A DNA stretch of 64,000 nucleotides. Origin: Vicia villosa (lineage: Eukaryota; Streptophyta; Magnoliopsida; Fabales; Fabaceae). Each line of letters starts with the position of its first letter. Position 1 is the first letter of the stretch. Shown here one piece after another: positions 48,476 through 59,457 of this stretch. The notes under the pieces were generated by a model, which ran no database searches, was not told the origin of the DNA, and saw only the letters and a list, made by a program, of their open reading frames with translations. The position numbers and the translations under genes were made by a program. The stretch is from positions 1-64,000 of the forward strand of contig NW_026706171.1 of the NCBI RefSeq assembly GCF_029867415.1, given 5' to 3'.

Positions 48476-50715
48476 TTATTGGAGCTCCTTTAGCATAGAA
48501 GCAGAAGGACCAGCAAAAGCAGCATAAAAGTTATTGTCCATAGCAGGAGGATTGGTTGCAGCATCAGCTTCGACCATAAGAACATCTCCTTGATTTTCCT
48601 CAATAGGAACTTCTATAGCAGGATGTTCTAAACCTTCAAGAATTGCAGCTAGATTCTGGGGAGGTGTTGGAGCAACAGGTTCTGGAGGGTATTCAACTTC
48701 TGGATATACCATATTTGGTGCTTTTGCAGAGGGATTCTCCCTTAACTAGTTGAATAAGAACTTAAAGTCTCAAGTCAGAACCTTGTATGGATGTGGCGTC
48801 CACACAACCATAGCCAGAGGATTCTCTTCTTCTGCAAGCTCATCAACAAACTCCTTCTCTTCAAGAGGTTTCCAGCTGGTGATGGGATGGTAGTATCTTC
48901 CATCATCATACTCCAGACGAAATCCAGAAGGTCCAGGAGCAGCAGCTAGACAGTCTTGCTGAAGCTCCAGAAGATCAGACTGAATCTCCCTTCTGAAAGC
49001 TCTCTAGAGTTTCCCAGCAGCTACATGATCCATCTTGGATTCATGAGCTACCTTCAGAGCATCTAACCCTGTCCGTAACTGATACTTAAGTAATTCAAAA
49101 CGCATATCAACAGCTGGTTCAGGAGGGCTACTTCTGAAATGGGTGATAGGGGAATCTGGGTTAAGAACAAAATATGGTGCAGGTTCTTTAGAAAGCAGAA
49201 CTGAGGTGGTAGAAGAGAAAAGGGAGGATGAAGAATCTGCTGTGGAGGTGGTTGAAGGTTCATTTAAAGGTGAGATAGCAGAAGGAGTGGAGGTAGTTGA
49301 GAAAATGTTTTCAGATGGAATTTGTGAAAAGACAGCATTTAGAGGTTGGGGGTCAAGAATTGGTTCAGAATGAAGTGGACGGTTTCTTTTAGTGGTGGTG
49401 GAAGAAGATGGAAGATCAGAAGGAGGTGGCCTTTTCTGAGGGGGAAGGGCAGAAGTAGATTGTGAGCTAGAAGAGTCTGCTTTGTTAATATCTTCTATGA
49501 GCTTCTGAAACTGTTTAGAAATTCTAGGTGCTTTGAGAGACTCTGTTGATACACGTTCAGAATTAGTAACAGGTACAGAGTCAGAGATTACAATACCTGA
49601 AGGTTTCTTCTACTTCTTGGCTTTCTTAGCATCAGGACCTTCTTCTGAGACCTTTCTCTTCAGCTTCTGCTGTTTCTTCTTCTTATCCTTTTTCCTTAAC
49701 TCATCCAAGGAAGGAAGAGTTCTTCCACGAATCCAAGCAGGATCAACAGTTGTTTGTGCTCTAACACAAGATTTCAGATAACGTTTGACAGATTTTGATA
49801 ATTCTTCCTTGTACATATGATAGAAACCAGCAACAGGTGTTCTTCTGGTCAGAATATCTGGAAACACCTTTGGAGGAGTAGTCACCTTCTCAATCAACTG
49901 CATTCTTCTCAAGGACTGAGCAGACAAAATACTCCCACGAATAGCAGTCAGATGTTGAGAAGAGTCAGCTGCTCTCAGAGTATCTAACAGACCATTCTCA
50001 GTCAGAATATCTGAAATCATTCTTCCAAAAGGGATAGTATTCCTCTTGAGCTTGGGATTTTTCAGACGTTCTTCTTCCCTTGATTCTTCAACATTAGCCT
50101 TCAGATGTTGAAACAGAATATGAGGTAGATTGACTCTCATACCTTTGCCAATGCAGAACAAGGTGAATTTCTGATCTTGATTGATGTAGGTTGCAGAGTT
50201 AGTTGATTTCCTATGATATAAAGATCCCAGAATGATCTTTTCCCAAACTCTATATGAAGGCTTCAAATCTGTGGTGTAAGGCGAGCTTTTTCCAGAAGTA
50301 AACAACTCTGGATCAACCTTATCCCAATCAGTCCAACCAGGGATAGCACATGTGATTCCACCTATACCATCAAGACTGTATAATTTCCTTATCAGTTTCT
50401 CAGAGATAACCACTTCATGACCTAACACGAAGGAGATGATAATAGTTGGAGTAACAGTGGCATGAGTCCAGAATTCCTTAACCAAAGTAGGGTAAACTGG
50501 TCCAATTAAGTGTTCAAAAAAGTTTTCCCATCCTTGTACCAACATTCCAGTTTTGATTTTGAAATCATGAGCGAGAAGGTTTTCAAAATCCACCATATTT
50601 TCACAGAGCATTTGTAAGGAATCAAACAAGTCTTCAATGGAGTATTTGTAGATTTCTTTTGTTGTTCTTGTTTCGTAGAAGAAACCTTGCGTTGCACATT
50701 TGATGAAGAAGCCAT
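48476..50715 (-). pseudogene. Sirevirus accessory ORF (env-like position), broken
   Basis: It starts with MASSS-type residues at 50715. After about 27 codons one base seems to be missing (near 50636) and the homologous reading continues in the frame open from 50629 to a TAG at 49610-49612. Another stretch in the same frame (48712-48476) is Pro/Glu-rich and probably belongs to the C-terminal region. The core has TLVKEFW and, about 28 residues on, SEKLIRKLYSLDGIG, the pattern seen in the other accessory ORFs here. A Lys-rich end (DKKKKQQKLKRK) may be a nuclear signal. No membrane segment or signal peptide is visible. A plant transposon-associated domain is my best guess; function unknown. Confidence 0.7.
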
Positions 50716-51218
50716 AGATTCATACTGAGATTACTGGGTTTTGTAACTAGGGTTTATGAAAAGAGAGAGATAGAGATGAAGATGCACATACAGTGAACAA
50801 TGAAGATGAAAGGAAAGAGATGAAATGATATAGAGATGTGTTTATATAGGCACAGATTTGAAATGATATGCAATATGATTCTGAATGACAAAGGTTACAG
50901 ATAATGAATCAATTAGCATTTAATGTTGAATGACGTTAGGGTAAAACATGATATTTGAAATGATTTGCACAGTTACCTAGGGAGGCGTCTCATCAACTGC
51001 ACGCATGCTTGTCCCTTTAGAATGAACACGTGTTCATCATCTGGAATAGTTGGTGACAACTGTTTTGCTTTAAAAGAAATTCTGAATCAACTTAGACATA
51101 TGAAGCGTTAGCAATAACAGAATCAGAATATCTAATTGATCAACAATTTCAGAACTTCTGATAAGAAAAATAAATAATCATTTCAAGTTTAATCCATATA
51201 TCAAATCTTCTCATCCTT

Positions 51219-51825
51219 TCATTCTGGGCATAAATCCATACTGATATTCTTCAGAATGAACTTAAACCTATCTTCAGCAAAGGGTTTTGTGAAGATATCA
51301 GCCCACTGATGTTCTGTATCCACAAAGTTTAAAGAAAGAACACCCTTCTGAACATAGTCCCTAATGAAATGATGTTTGATCTCAATATGTTTAGCTTTGG
51401 AATGTAATATAGGATTCTTAGATAAACAAATAGCAGGAGTATTATCACAGAAGATAGGAATGTTACTCTCATATATCTGATAATCTTCTAGCTGACTCTT
51501 CATCCAGAGCATCTGTGTACTACATCCAGCAGCAGCAACATATTCTGCTTCTGTTGTAGAGAGGGCAATTGTGGCTTGCTTCTTATTGTACCAAGATATC
51601 AGATGACTTCCTAGAAACTGACAGCTTCCAGAAGTACTTTTCCTTTCAACTCTATCTCCAGCGTAATCAGCGTCACAAAATCCTACTAGGTTGTAATCTT
51701 CAGATCTTCTGTAGACTAAACCAACATTAGTAGTACCTTTCAGATACCTCAGAATTCTCCTAACAGCTGTTAAGTGAGATTCTCTAGGACCTCCCTTCTT
51801 CTTAGGGTTCTTTTTGCAAACTAAT
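51219..51825 (-). pseudogene. pol: Sirevirus Pol fragment, RNase H
   Basis: The minus strand is open from about 51825 to the stop at 51219-51221 and shows RNase H landmarks: CDADYAG, KKQATIALSTTEAEY, FCDNTPAICLSKNP, HIEIKHHFIRD and the ADIFTKP end. The segment begins at the truncation point, so the protease, integrase and RT are missing and it cannot work alone. The accessory ORF starts about 500 nt downstream. Confidence 0.88.
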
Positions 51826-51828
51826 TGA

Positions 51829-54316
51829 TGTTGGGCTTAACTGTGGACCCAATCTAAATTTACAATCCGCACCTCCCAGGATCAGCTGCTAGCTAAGTAT
51901 TCTTGGGCTTATCTCCTCTAAAGCCCAGCGCCCATGTCCTTATTAGTCCCCAATTTATTTATTTTTCAAGTTCATTGATTTTATCTAGTTTTTTTTATTA
52001 TTTTGTCATTATTATTATTATTTTTAAGTACTAAAAAATATATGGTTTAATTAGATTTTCTCTTTTATGTTAAGAATATAAAAAGGTTATTATTTTAGTG
52101 AATCTTAGTTGTTTTTAAATATCTTTCATGATTTTTCAACATCTCTCTCCATCTCCTCTCTCTTAATTTGTGGGTGCAAGCATTAAGGAGTTTATGGTGT
52201 GGAGGTTATGGTCATATCATTCCTCTAATGATCCATCAAAGTAAAGTCTCATGATGGTTAAGAGAATTCTTTTATTTGTTTAGTTAAAGTTTTGGTTTCT
52301 TTGTTATTAATTTAGAACTTGGGAATATTTTATGATACATCAACTTGACGTTATTAATATCAATAGATCTACGATGTTGATAGGTTTGAAAGAACCAAAT
52401 TCATAATATTAGATGAATGATATTAATGATAACTTGAGTTTTTGTTTGTTTTTTGTGATTCCCATTTCTTCTTCATCTCTTTTATTTTGGTCGATGAAAA
52501 TCTTCGATATCATTGAAATTCTTTCAAGTTCTTGATGAAGATTAGACTGTTACCTCTTTTATTTTTGTACGGCGTCGCTTTCGGAGGACGATTTACATAA
52601 CGTTTCTCTCGCATATATTATCACTCAAATCGTTATTGACCGGCCTCGTTGTAGGGTGACTTCTATATAAGTTACTTGGCGATTTCTTAACATAGCGCTA
52701 CATTTTTTGTCTCGAATAAGAAAAGATAAAAAATGGCAGATATTGTATGACAATTGGTTCAAGACTTTTGAAAACTTATCGTGTAGTTGCTTTGATTCTA
52801 TCAATTTTCTGATGAGTTTTCATTGACTTTGAACCCAAGTTCATCATTCACTCACCATTGATCATTAATTACTAACTATTAACAATTAACAAATAACTTT
52901 ACTTGTATGCTCTTTATTAAATTGCTTTTATTTTTACGCTTTATGCATTTATATTATCATTTATCATCATATTTATGTTTATGCAATTTTTCCTTTGTCC
53001 ACTTGGACATATGTTTATGCTTATGCTATTTTTTTTGTCCACTTGGACCATACTTTAATTTTATGCTTAAAATACTAATAATCAACTTAAACCATAAAAG
53101 ACTTAATGTGGATCTGGACTTTGGTTACCTTACCCTAAGCTTGGAGGATGGACTTAGAATTAGGATCTTGACCTTGGCACTTTGGAGATTCATCTGAGTC
53201 CTTATTATTTTAATTGTATTCTGTTTGTCTGAAAGTCCTTGGAGTTCACTCCAATGCACTGGGTTATTTTCTCTTTATGTATGCAGGTGATTCTTTGAAA
53301 GTCCTTGATGGTTAAATCCAAGGCATTGAAATAAAGAATACATTTGAACACAGTTGTTACCCTGCTCAGTTTTCAAGTTCTCATGATATTATCTCCAAGG
53401 CTTTGTGTAAAGTTGTATAAGAAGATATCAAGTTCATCTGGATCCCTAGTTGGTATTATGTTGGTTTAGTTATGGTAGTCCAAAGGATGAGAAATCTACA
53501 TTAACTCTTAATGTCAAGTGTTAGCTTCTTATTTGGTTAGATCGTACTTTTTCCTTAGCTTTTACTTTATGCTTTAGGACACCCTCTTCATCTCCTTCCC
53601 TCTTCTTAGATTTTCAAAATCTTCTCTCTTTTTCCAAAACCTTCTCATGTTTGTAAACTCTTTTAAAATCTTTTCTTTAAAATATCTTTTGTCCTTGGTC
53701 GCTTTTCTTTCAAAGTTTAGACATGATTAAATGTTGTAGTGAGTTGTGATACCCCACGATTTTGATATTGATTGATATGATGAAAAATTTTCCACTTGAG
53801 AGAGTTAGTGGCATACTTGTTGATTTTATCCAAGTTGGAGCCCTTCTTTCATTTTTGATGCAAAGGATCCATCTCTTCTCATATTTAAGATTAATGGCTG
53901 GGTATTCTCTCCAATGATGATAAAGTGTTTATTCCTTTTAAAAATATTCCTTTTTAAGTGGAACTACATTTGCTCTGAATTCTCCATTGTACTGAGAAGG
54001 TATGTAGGCACAAGAAGTAACGTCTTGCCGAGCATATTTTAAAATCAAACAAACTTTCTTTTGCACACAACTTTTTTTACACAGATTTACAAAAAGGTTC
54101 TTGTGGAGTACCACAGATGTGAGGGGTGCTAACACCTTCCCCTCACATAATCAACTCCTGTACCTAAGATCTTTGTTTTTTTTGTTTTAAAAACATTTTG
54201 GGTTTTACTTTGTTCTTTTCCCATTCCCTTTGGAAACAATAAAGCGCGGTGGCGACTTTCACTAAAATAATGAGTCAAGTCAGTCAATGGCTTTGGTTGA
54301 AATTTTCCCCACTATA
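51829..54316 (+). repeat. Ogre-type LTR fragment (3' part)
   Basis: From about 52455 to 54316 it aligns by eye with 14620-16514 of the plus-strand solo LTR, including GGGTGCTAACACCTTCCCC (54124-54141) and TGGCGACTTT (54251-54260), and ends CCCCACTATA. The left 0.6 kb (from TGTTGGGCTT at 51829) has no recognisable LTR start and may be a divergent part or a different repeat. No gene seen. Confidence 0.7.
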
Positions 54317-54318
54317 GA

Positions 54319-54918
54319 TGTTGTGATGACAACAACACGACTTCAAACATTACAAAACTAATGTTGTAACACAGCTAAATTCACTCTGATAAGTTTTTTC
54401 TATAGTTTTGTAAGCAAGTGAACTTTTGTTTATTAACTTGCAGCAAGTGAGATTTTGTTCGATACTTTCTTAACACTTTTGTCTTATTTTATTTTATTTC
54501 AAACTTGTGTAATCTTATTTCAAGAAACAATTCTGTAAACATGAAACCTTTGTATTCAACGAGTAAAGTTGATAGTTCTTTTAGAGACTATGGCTTTAGT
54601 CAGAATTCTCAACAAGACATTGAAAACTATTCTTTGTGGTTTGCAACAAGTGATAGTTAGTCTTGGTTGTGGTTTGTAATATTGACAGCTAGTCTTTATT
54701 GTGGTTCTGTAATCAGTTTGCTTAAAGTGGATTAAGTCCTTGTTGATAAGTCGAAATCACATTGGCGGATGGACTAGAGTAACTTCGTTAACAGTAAACC
54801 AAGATAAAAATAAGTGTGTTATTTATTTTTGTTCTTGCGTTTTTGTTTTAGGAAGAAATTATTTTAAACCTTGAAACCCAATTTAACCCCCCTCTTTCTT
54901 ATGTTTCATGCACCTTCA
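54319..54918 (+). repeat. copia 5' LTR, 600 bp
   Basis: Starts TGTTGTGATGACAACAAC two bases after the preceding Ogre LTR fragment and ends two bases before the primer site. A second LTR is not in the window. Confidence 0.7.
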
Positions 54919-54996
54919 ATTGGCATCAAAGCTCCGGTTTTGGTTATAAACACTTAACCGTGAAAGATAAAGATCCAGAATTTTTTGTGAAACAAT

Positions 54997-55528
54997 ATGG
55001 CCAATCCAACACTACCACTGCCACCAGTTATCAATGAAAGAGAACACTACAATGTTAAAACTCTAATCTTTGAGGGAGAAATATTTGATTACTGGAAGGA
55101 TAAAATAGAAAGTTTCTTTCTTGGTTATGATGTTGATCTATGGGATATGGTAGTTAATGGCTACGAACATCCTATTGATGATAGAGGAAACAAGGTTGAA
55201 AGAAGGAGTATGAACGACCATTAAAAGAAAGAGTATAAGAATAATCACAAAGCTAGAACCATTCTGTTAAATGCGATTTCTTATACGGAGTATGAAAAGA
55301 TAACAAATAGAGACTGCTAAATCTATATTTTATTCTTTGAGAATAACTCAAGAAGGTAATGCTCAAGTAAAGGAGAGCAAGGCTCTTGCCTTGAATAAAA
55401 ATATGAAGCTTTCAATATAGAAGATGATGAAACTATTGAGAAGACGCTCTCAACGTTTCAAGCTCTTGTTGCAGGTCTTAAAGTCCTAAACAAAGCTTGT
55501 CAACCAAATGGAGGCCGATGGTAACTAC
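54997..55528 (+). pseudogene. gag: copia gag N-terminal fragment, disrupted
   Basis: The ATG at 54997 opens 75 residues with the copia Gag start: a short Pro-rich leader, then FDYWKDKIESFF and LWDMV, the pattern that precedes the Gag helical region. TAA at 55222-55224 ends the frame. Similarity (for example the HKARTILLNAIS, SLRITQEG and TLSTFQALVAGLKVL phrases) carries on in shifting frames to 55528, where the Ogre LTR begins. This is a dead fragment. Confidence 0.75.
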
Positions 55529-56193
55529 TGTTGCACCCCAAAATTTGCTCACCTAGTTTTAACCTAAAAGAAGCTTCATATCACATTCGTACACATTCCA
55601 TCTAGGGCATAAATCAATATATACATTCATCTCATTGTTACTTCTCAAAAGATGACAAGAAGAAGAGATGCTCTTTTGAAGATTGCTTGATTAAAAGAAG
55701 AGGATTTGAGGCTTCATGCGTTTACCATATCATCACCTAATACCCTCAAGAATTAGGGGTTTCACAGATACCAAATTCAAGATTTTAAGTGGAAGATACA
55801 AGCTTGGCAGTCATCTGGTCATCAAAACTAAGGTTTTTGACCAAAGTCAACTCACTTGACTTTTTGGTCAACCTTTTTAATCAGGATCCTGGAGAAGTTA
55901 TGAGATGCCCCGAGGTTTATTATGTGCCATTCATTGGGTTTCATTGGTTGATTATTGATGTAAGTTGAATTGGAAGCTTATTAATGAAGGGATTTATCTG
56001 AGACAAAAGTCAACAGTTGACTTTTTTTAGGAAATTGATCAAAGGCAAAGGTCAAATCTCATATTTTTGAATTTTGGTGGAAAATTGATCAAGAAAGTCA
56101 ATGAAATAAATGAAAATCAAAATCTGTCAAAAGTTTCCATTTTTTGAAGTTAGTTGAAAAGGAGAAGTTTCCATAAAGGGCAAGTTCTAACAC

Positions 56194-57310
56194 TTAGAGT
56201 GTGTTTGGATGAGGTAATTAGAAATTTTAAATTTAAAGCAATTCAAATGATTCAATTGAAATCCATTCATATTTAAATTATTTTGTTTGGATGGAGTATT
56301 ATGATGATTCATTGTTAGATTTTTGGGGTCATTTTTATTAAATTTAAATTTTTTGGACCAAATTAAAAACTTTAAAAGTAGGGACCAATTTTCAACTTTT
56401 AAAAACATGAAGGACCAAATTGTAAAATTTAAAAATTATTAAGGACCAATTTACAATTTTTGGAGTCAATTTTATAAATTTGAAAAATATGAGGACCAAT
56501 TTGTAAAATTTAAAGAAATAATAGTAACAAATACATTCTATGGAGTATGAGAGAAATTACAAATTCTTTGATTTTTTGTGTCATTTCAAAATGATTAAAT
56601 TTTACTTTCATAAAATACTCCATAAATTTCCATCACTTTAACAGTTCTTCATTTTTGTATCCAAACAATAGATTTTGTGCAAATCATTTTAAATTCCCTC
56701 AAAACATTACATTACCTCGTTAAAATGCTTCATCCAAAGAGTGTGTTTGGATGGGGTAATTGAAAACTTTAAAGAAAGTTAAAATTCAAAGCAATTTAAA
56801 GGATTCAATTGAAATCCATTCATTTTTAAATTATTTTGTTTGGATGAAGTATTAGGATAATTCATTGTTAGAATTTTGGGGTCATTTTTATAAAATTTAA
56901 TTTTTTTGGATCAAATAAAAAATTGAAAAGTAGGGACCAATGTGCAATTTTTAAAAATTTGAAGGACCAAATTGTAAAATTTAAAAATTATTAAGACCAA
57001 TTTGCAATTTTTTGAAAAGTTTTAGGGTCAAATTTGTAATTTTGGAAAATATGAGGACCAATTTGTAAATTTTGAAACAATAATAATGACAAATACATTC
57101 TATGAAGTATGAGAGGAATTTCAAATTCTTTGAATTTTGGTGTCTTTTCAAAATGATTTAATTTAACTTAGATAAAATACTCCATAAATTTCCATCATTT
57201 TAACAATTCTTCATTTTTGTATCCAAATAATAAATTTTGTACAAATCATTTTAAATTCTCTCAAAACATTACATTACCTCATTAAAATGCTTAATCCAAA
57301 CACACTCTAA
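56194..57310. mobile_element. Tandem-duplicated MITE with shared inner end
   Basis: Two related units (56194 to about 56737 and 56738-57310) both begin AGAGTGTGTTTGGATG. The outer right end CCAAACACACTCTAA is the inverse of the outer left end TTAGAGTGTGTTTGG. Both units hold the same AGGACCAATTT-rich interior. I found no clear target duplication. Confidence 0.78.
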
Positions 57311-58165
57311 GAGAATTTTTGAGGAATTTTAGAATGGTTGTGCAGTTAACTTCAAGCCTATTTTTCACGTGGATCCAGGTTTTAATTCAAAACAAGGTTA
57401 AGAGAGAAGTTGTTCATTTCATGGAGATATACAACTTTGTAGTTGGAGATTTCTCGATTTGAAATTAGGATCGAAAGTTATGGAGCTGAGAAGATTGAAG
57501 ATTCAAATTGGTTTGTGTCATGGAGCTAGGTAGATTTTATATCAAGCGCCTAGAAAATATCAAACACCTTCAAGTGTGTTTTCATGGTAATCTTTGAAGG
57601 CTTTCTTGTCATTATATTAGGTCAATCCTACATGAAGCTTGTTCTACTTTAGCTCCTCTTTCCATTGATCTCAGGATAATGACATTTGAGTGAGAGAATC
57701 TAGAGATATGGAACCTCAAAGTCAAGGGCGTGAAAGTTGCATGTGGACGGGCAAGGTCAGGTCACGCGCGTGCAGTTCAGGAAATTGAGACATTGTGATT
57801 TCAATGCAATTTTGCATGAGCCTATGGCCTTTATCTCAAGAGATCCTGAACACAAATCCTCTTCTACTCCATGTCCCCTACCTTTGGAGCACACGATTGA
57901 AACAAAGAGTAGATCATGGAGGGAGATTTAAGCACACAAAGAGAGCATCTTGGGCATGGTTGGTTGATAAGACCTCAGGCTAGAAAATCTTGAAGCAAGG
58001 GCACGAATTGCACACGCTTCATCAACATATTGCTCAGTCCAGCCATGCATAAACCTGGAAATGATATAGCATGCACGAGCTTACCACAAATACCACCCTT
58101 GCATACTAAGTTTTGGGAAAGAGTTATAGAATACATCATCCACACCATAACTTACATGTGCTAAG

Positions 58166-58173
58166 TATATAAA
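58166..58173 (+). promoter_or_regulatory. TATA box of the Ogre LTR at 55529
   Basis: AGTATATAAACC, about 1.5 kb from the LTR start when the MITE is discounted, followed by a pyrimidine-rich leader. Confidence 0.55.
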
Positions 58174-58235
58174 CCAAAGACCCTTCACAGATTGAGGGGT
58201 CTTCATTCATTTTCTTCAGTTTTCATAATCTTCAT

Positions 58236-58272
58236 TTCTCTCTCTCTCTCTCTCTCTATATCTCTCTCTCCT
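58236..58272. repeat. (CT)n microsatellite
   Basis: CT dinucleotides with one TATAT interruption, in the leader after the TATA box. Confidence 0.9.
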
Positions 58273-59339
58273 CCCACTCTCACCTTCGTGTAACAAACCT
58301 ACAACCACCCTAACTGCTTCTAACAACCTTCAACCACATCCAACTTTCGTCCTCATCATTAATCTCCATTCTCAAACAACATCATCACCACCTCCATCAA
58401 TCAATGGAAGCTGAACCACATGTATCACCCTAGCTGCGTTCAAACTCCCATCAACACCATTGTTTCCACAAGTAAGCTCCAAGGTTTAGTAACAACTCCT
58501 GAGTTCAAATTTCCTTCTTGAAGCATTTATCACTATTCAAGACGGATTGACCAAGTTTGTAGAGTTTTCTTGGAGAATCGTTCGAGAATCATCTAGGTAA
58601 TCCTTTGAAATTCACAGAGCATAATATAAATGTGAGCGGGGTCATTTGCATCTGGGAGCTCCTCACACTGGGAGGCTGGGCATTTGCCAAATGTTTTGGT
58701 GTTGTATGTTGCATTGTAATTTTACAAATCTTGATGCATGCTTGAATGAGTTTGATTCTAGTTTTTGTTGATGTTAGATACCATATTCATGCACAGCAGG
58801 TGAAGGCTAGTTTGATTAAGCGTTTTATCACATTTTGGGTGAGATCTATGAGATTATGGTTTTAGAAGATGCGTTTGATTTGGGTGTTAGAAGGCTTTTT
58901 GATGAAAACTAATACCATATTTGGACTTAGGGGGAAAATCGAGTAGGAAGGTGGTCGTTTTTTTATTTCTGAGCAAAATTGTGGCTTGCTCCGGCAAGCA
59001 TCATCAGAGAAGACGACCGGAGTGGTATCTCCAAAGTCTAAAGTTTGTTATCCTTGTTTCCTTTGTTTAGCACGTGTGGCGTCTGTCTATTGGCTTCCTT
59101 TCCCAGTCTTTTGGCTTTTTTTTATTCATATGATTAATGATGGAGGTGGTGCGTCCTGATTGGTCAAGTTCTGTGCTTTTGTCTTGTTTTACTAAAAAAT
59201 ATTTAGACCAATTGATATAAGGTCCTTTTTAATAATGTTACGTCCATTTTAATAAAACCATAGGTTAGGGAAATATTGATGCACATTGATTAACATAGTG
59301 GATATTGGAATAAATGAAGTAGACGTGAGTGACACAATA

Positions 59340-59457
59340 TGTAACATCCTATTTCTACCCGGCGAGAATTATAAAAATCAGAGTTATAACATATGGGATG
59401 CTACACTTTCAACTTTAAAACAACGAAAATTAATCGCAATTAAAACAGATACATAAC
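59340..59457 (+). repeat. Possible short LTR-start fragment
   Basis: TGTAACATCCTATTTCTACCCGG looks like the start of a gypsy-type LTR; the next LTR begins only 118 bp on. It is too short to classify. Confidence 0.3.

Larger units (their letters stand above)
46463..51828 (-). mobile_element. Sirevirus-type copia element, 3' half, truncated
   Basis: On the minus strand: RNase H end, accessory ORF, polypurine tracts, 3' LTR. It sits in LTR A; the base pentamer next to the LTR is CTTTC (46458-46462). The element stops abruptly inside RNase H near 51828, where another LTR fragment begins, so 5' LTR, gag and most of pol are lost. Confidence 0.88.
54319..55528 (+). mobile_element. copia element, 5' LTR and gag start, truncated
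   Basis: LTR (54319-54918, TGTTGTGATG...CCTTCA), primer site TGGCATCAAAGC (54921-54932, initiator-Met type with two changes), then a gag start. An Ogre LTR inserted at 55529 ends it. Confidence 0.82.
55529..59339 (+). repeat. Ogre-type LTR, 5' part, carrying a MITE
   Basis: Starts TGTTGCACCCCAAAATTTG directly in copia gag; the expected left duplication is ACTAC (55524-55528). TATA box at 58166-58173 and a CT-rich leader follow. It lacks the U5 block and TGGCGACTCT end, so its 3' part was displaced by the insertion at 59340 or 59458 and lies outside. Short ORFs at 57737-57983 have no domain. Confidence 0.72.
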
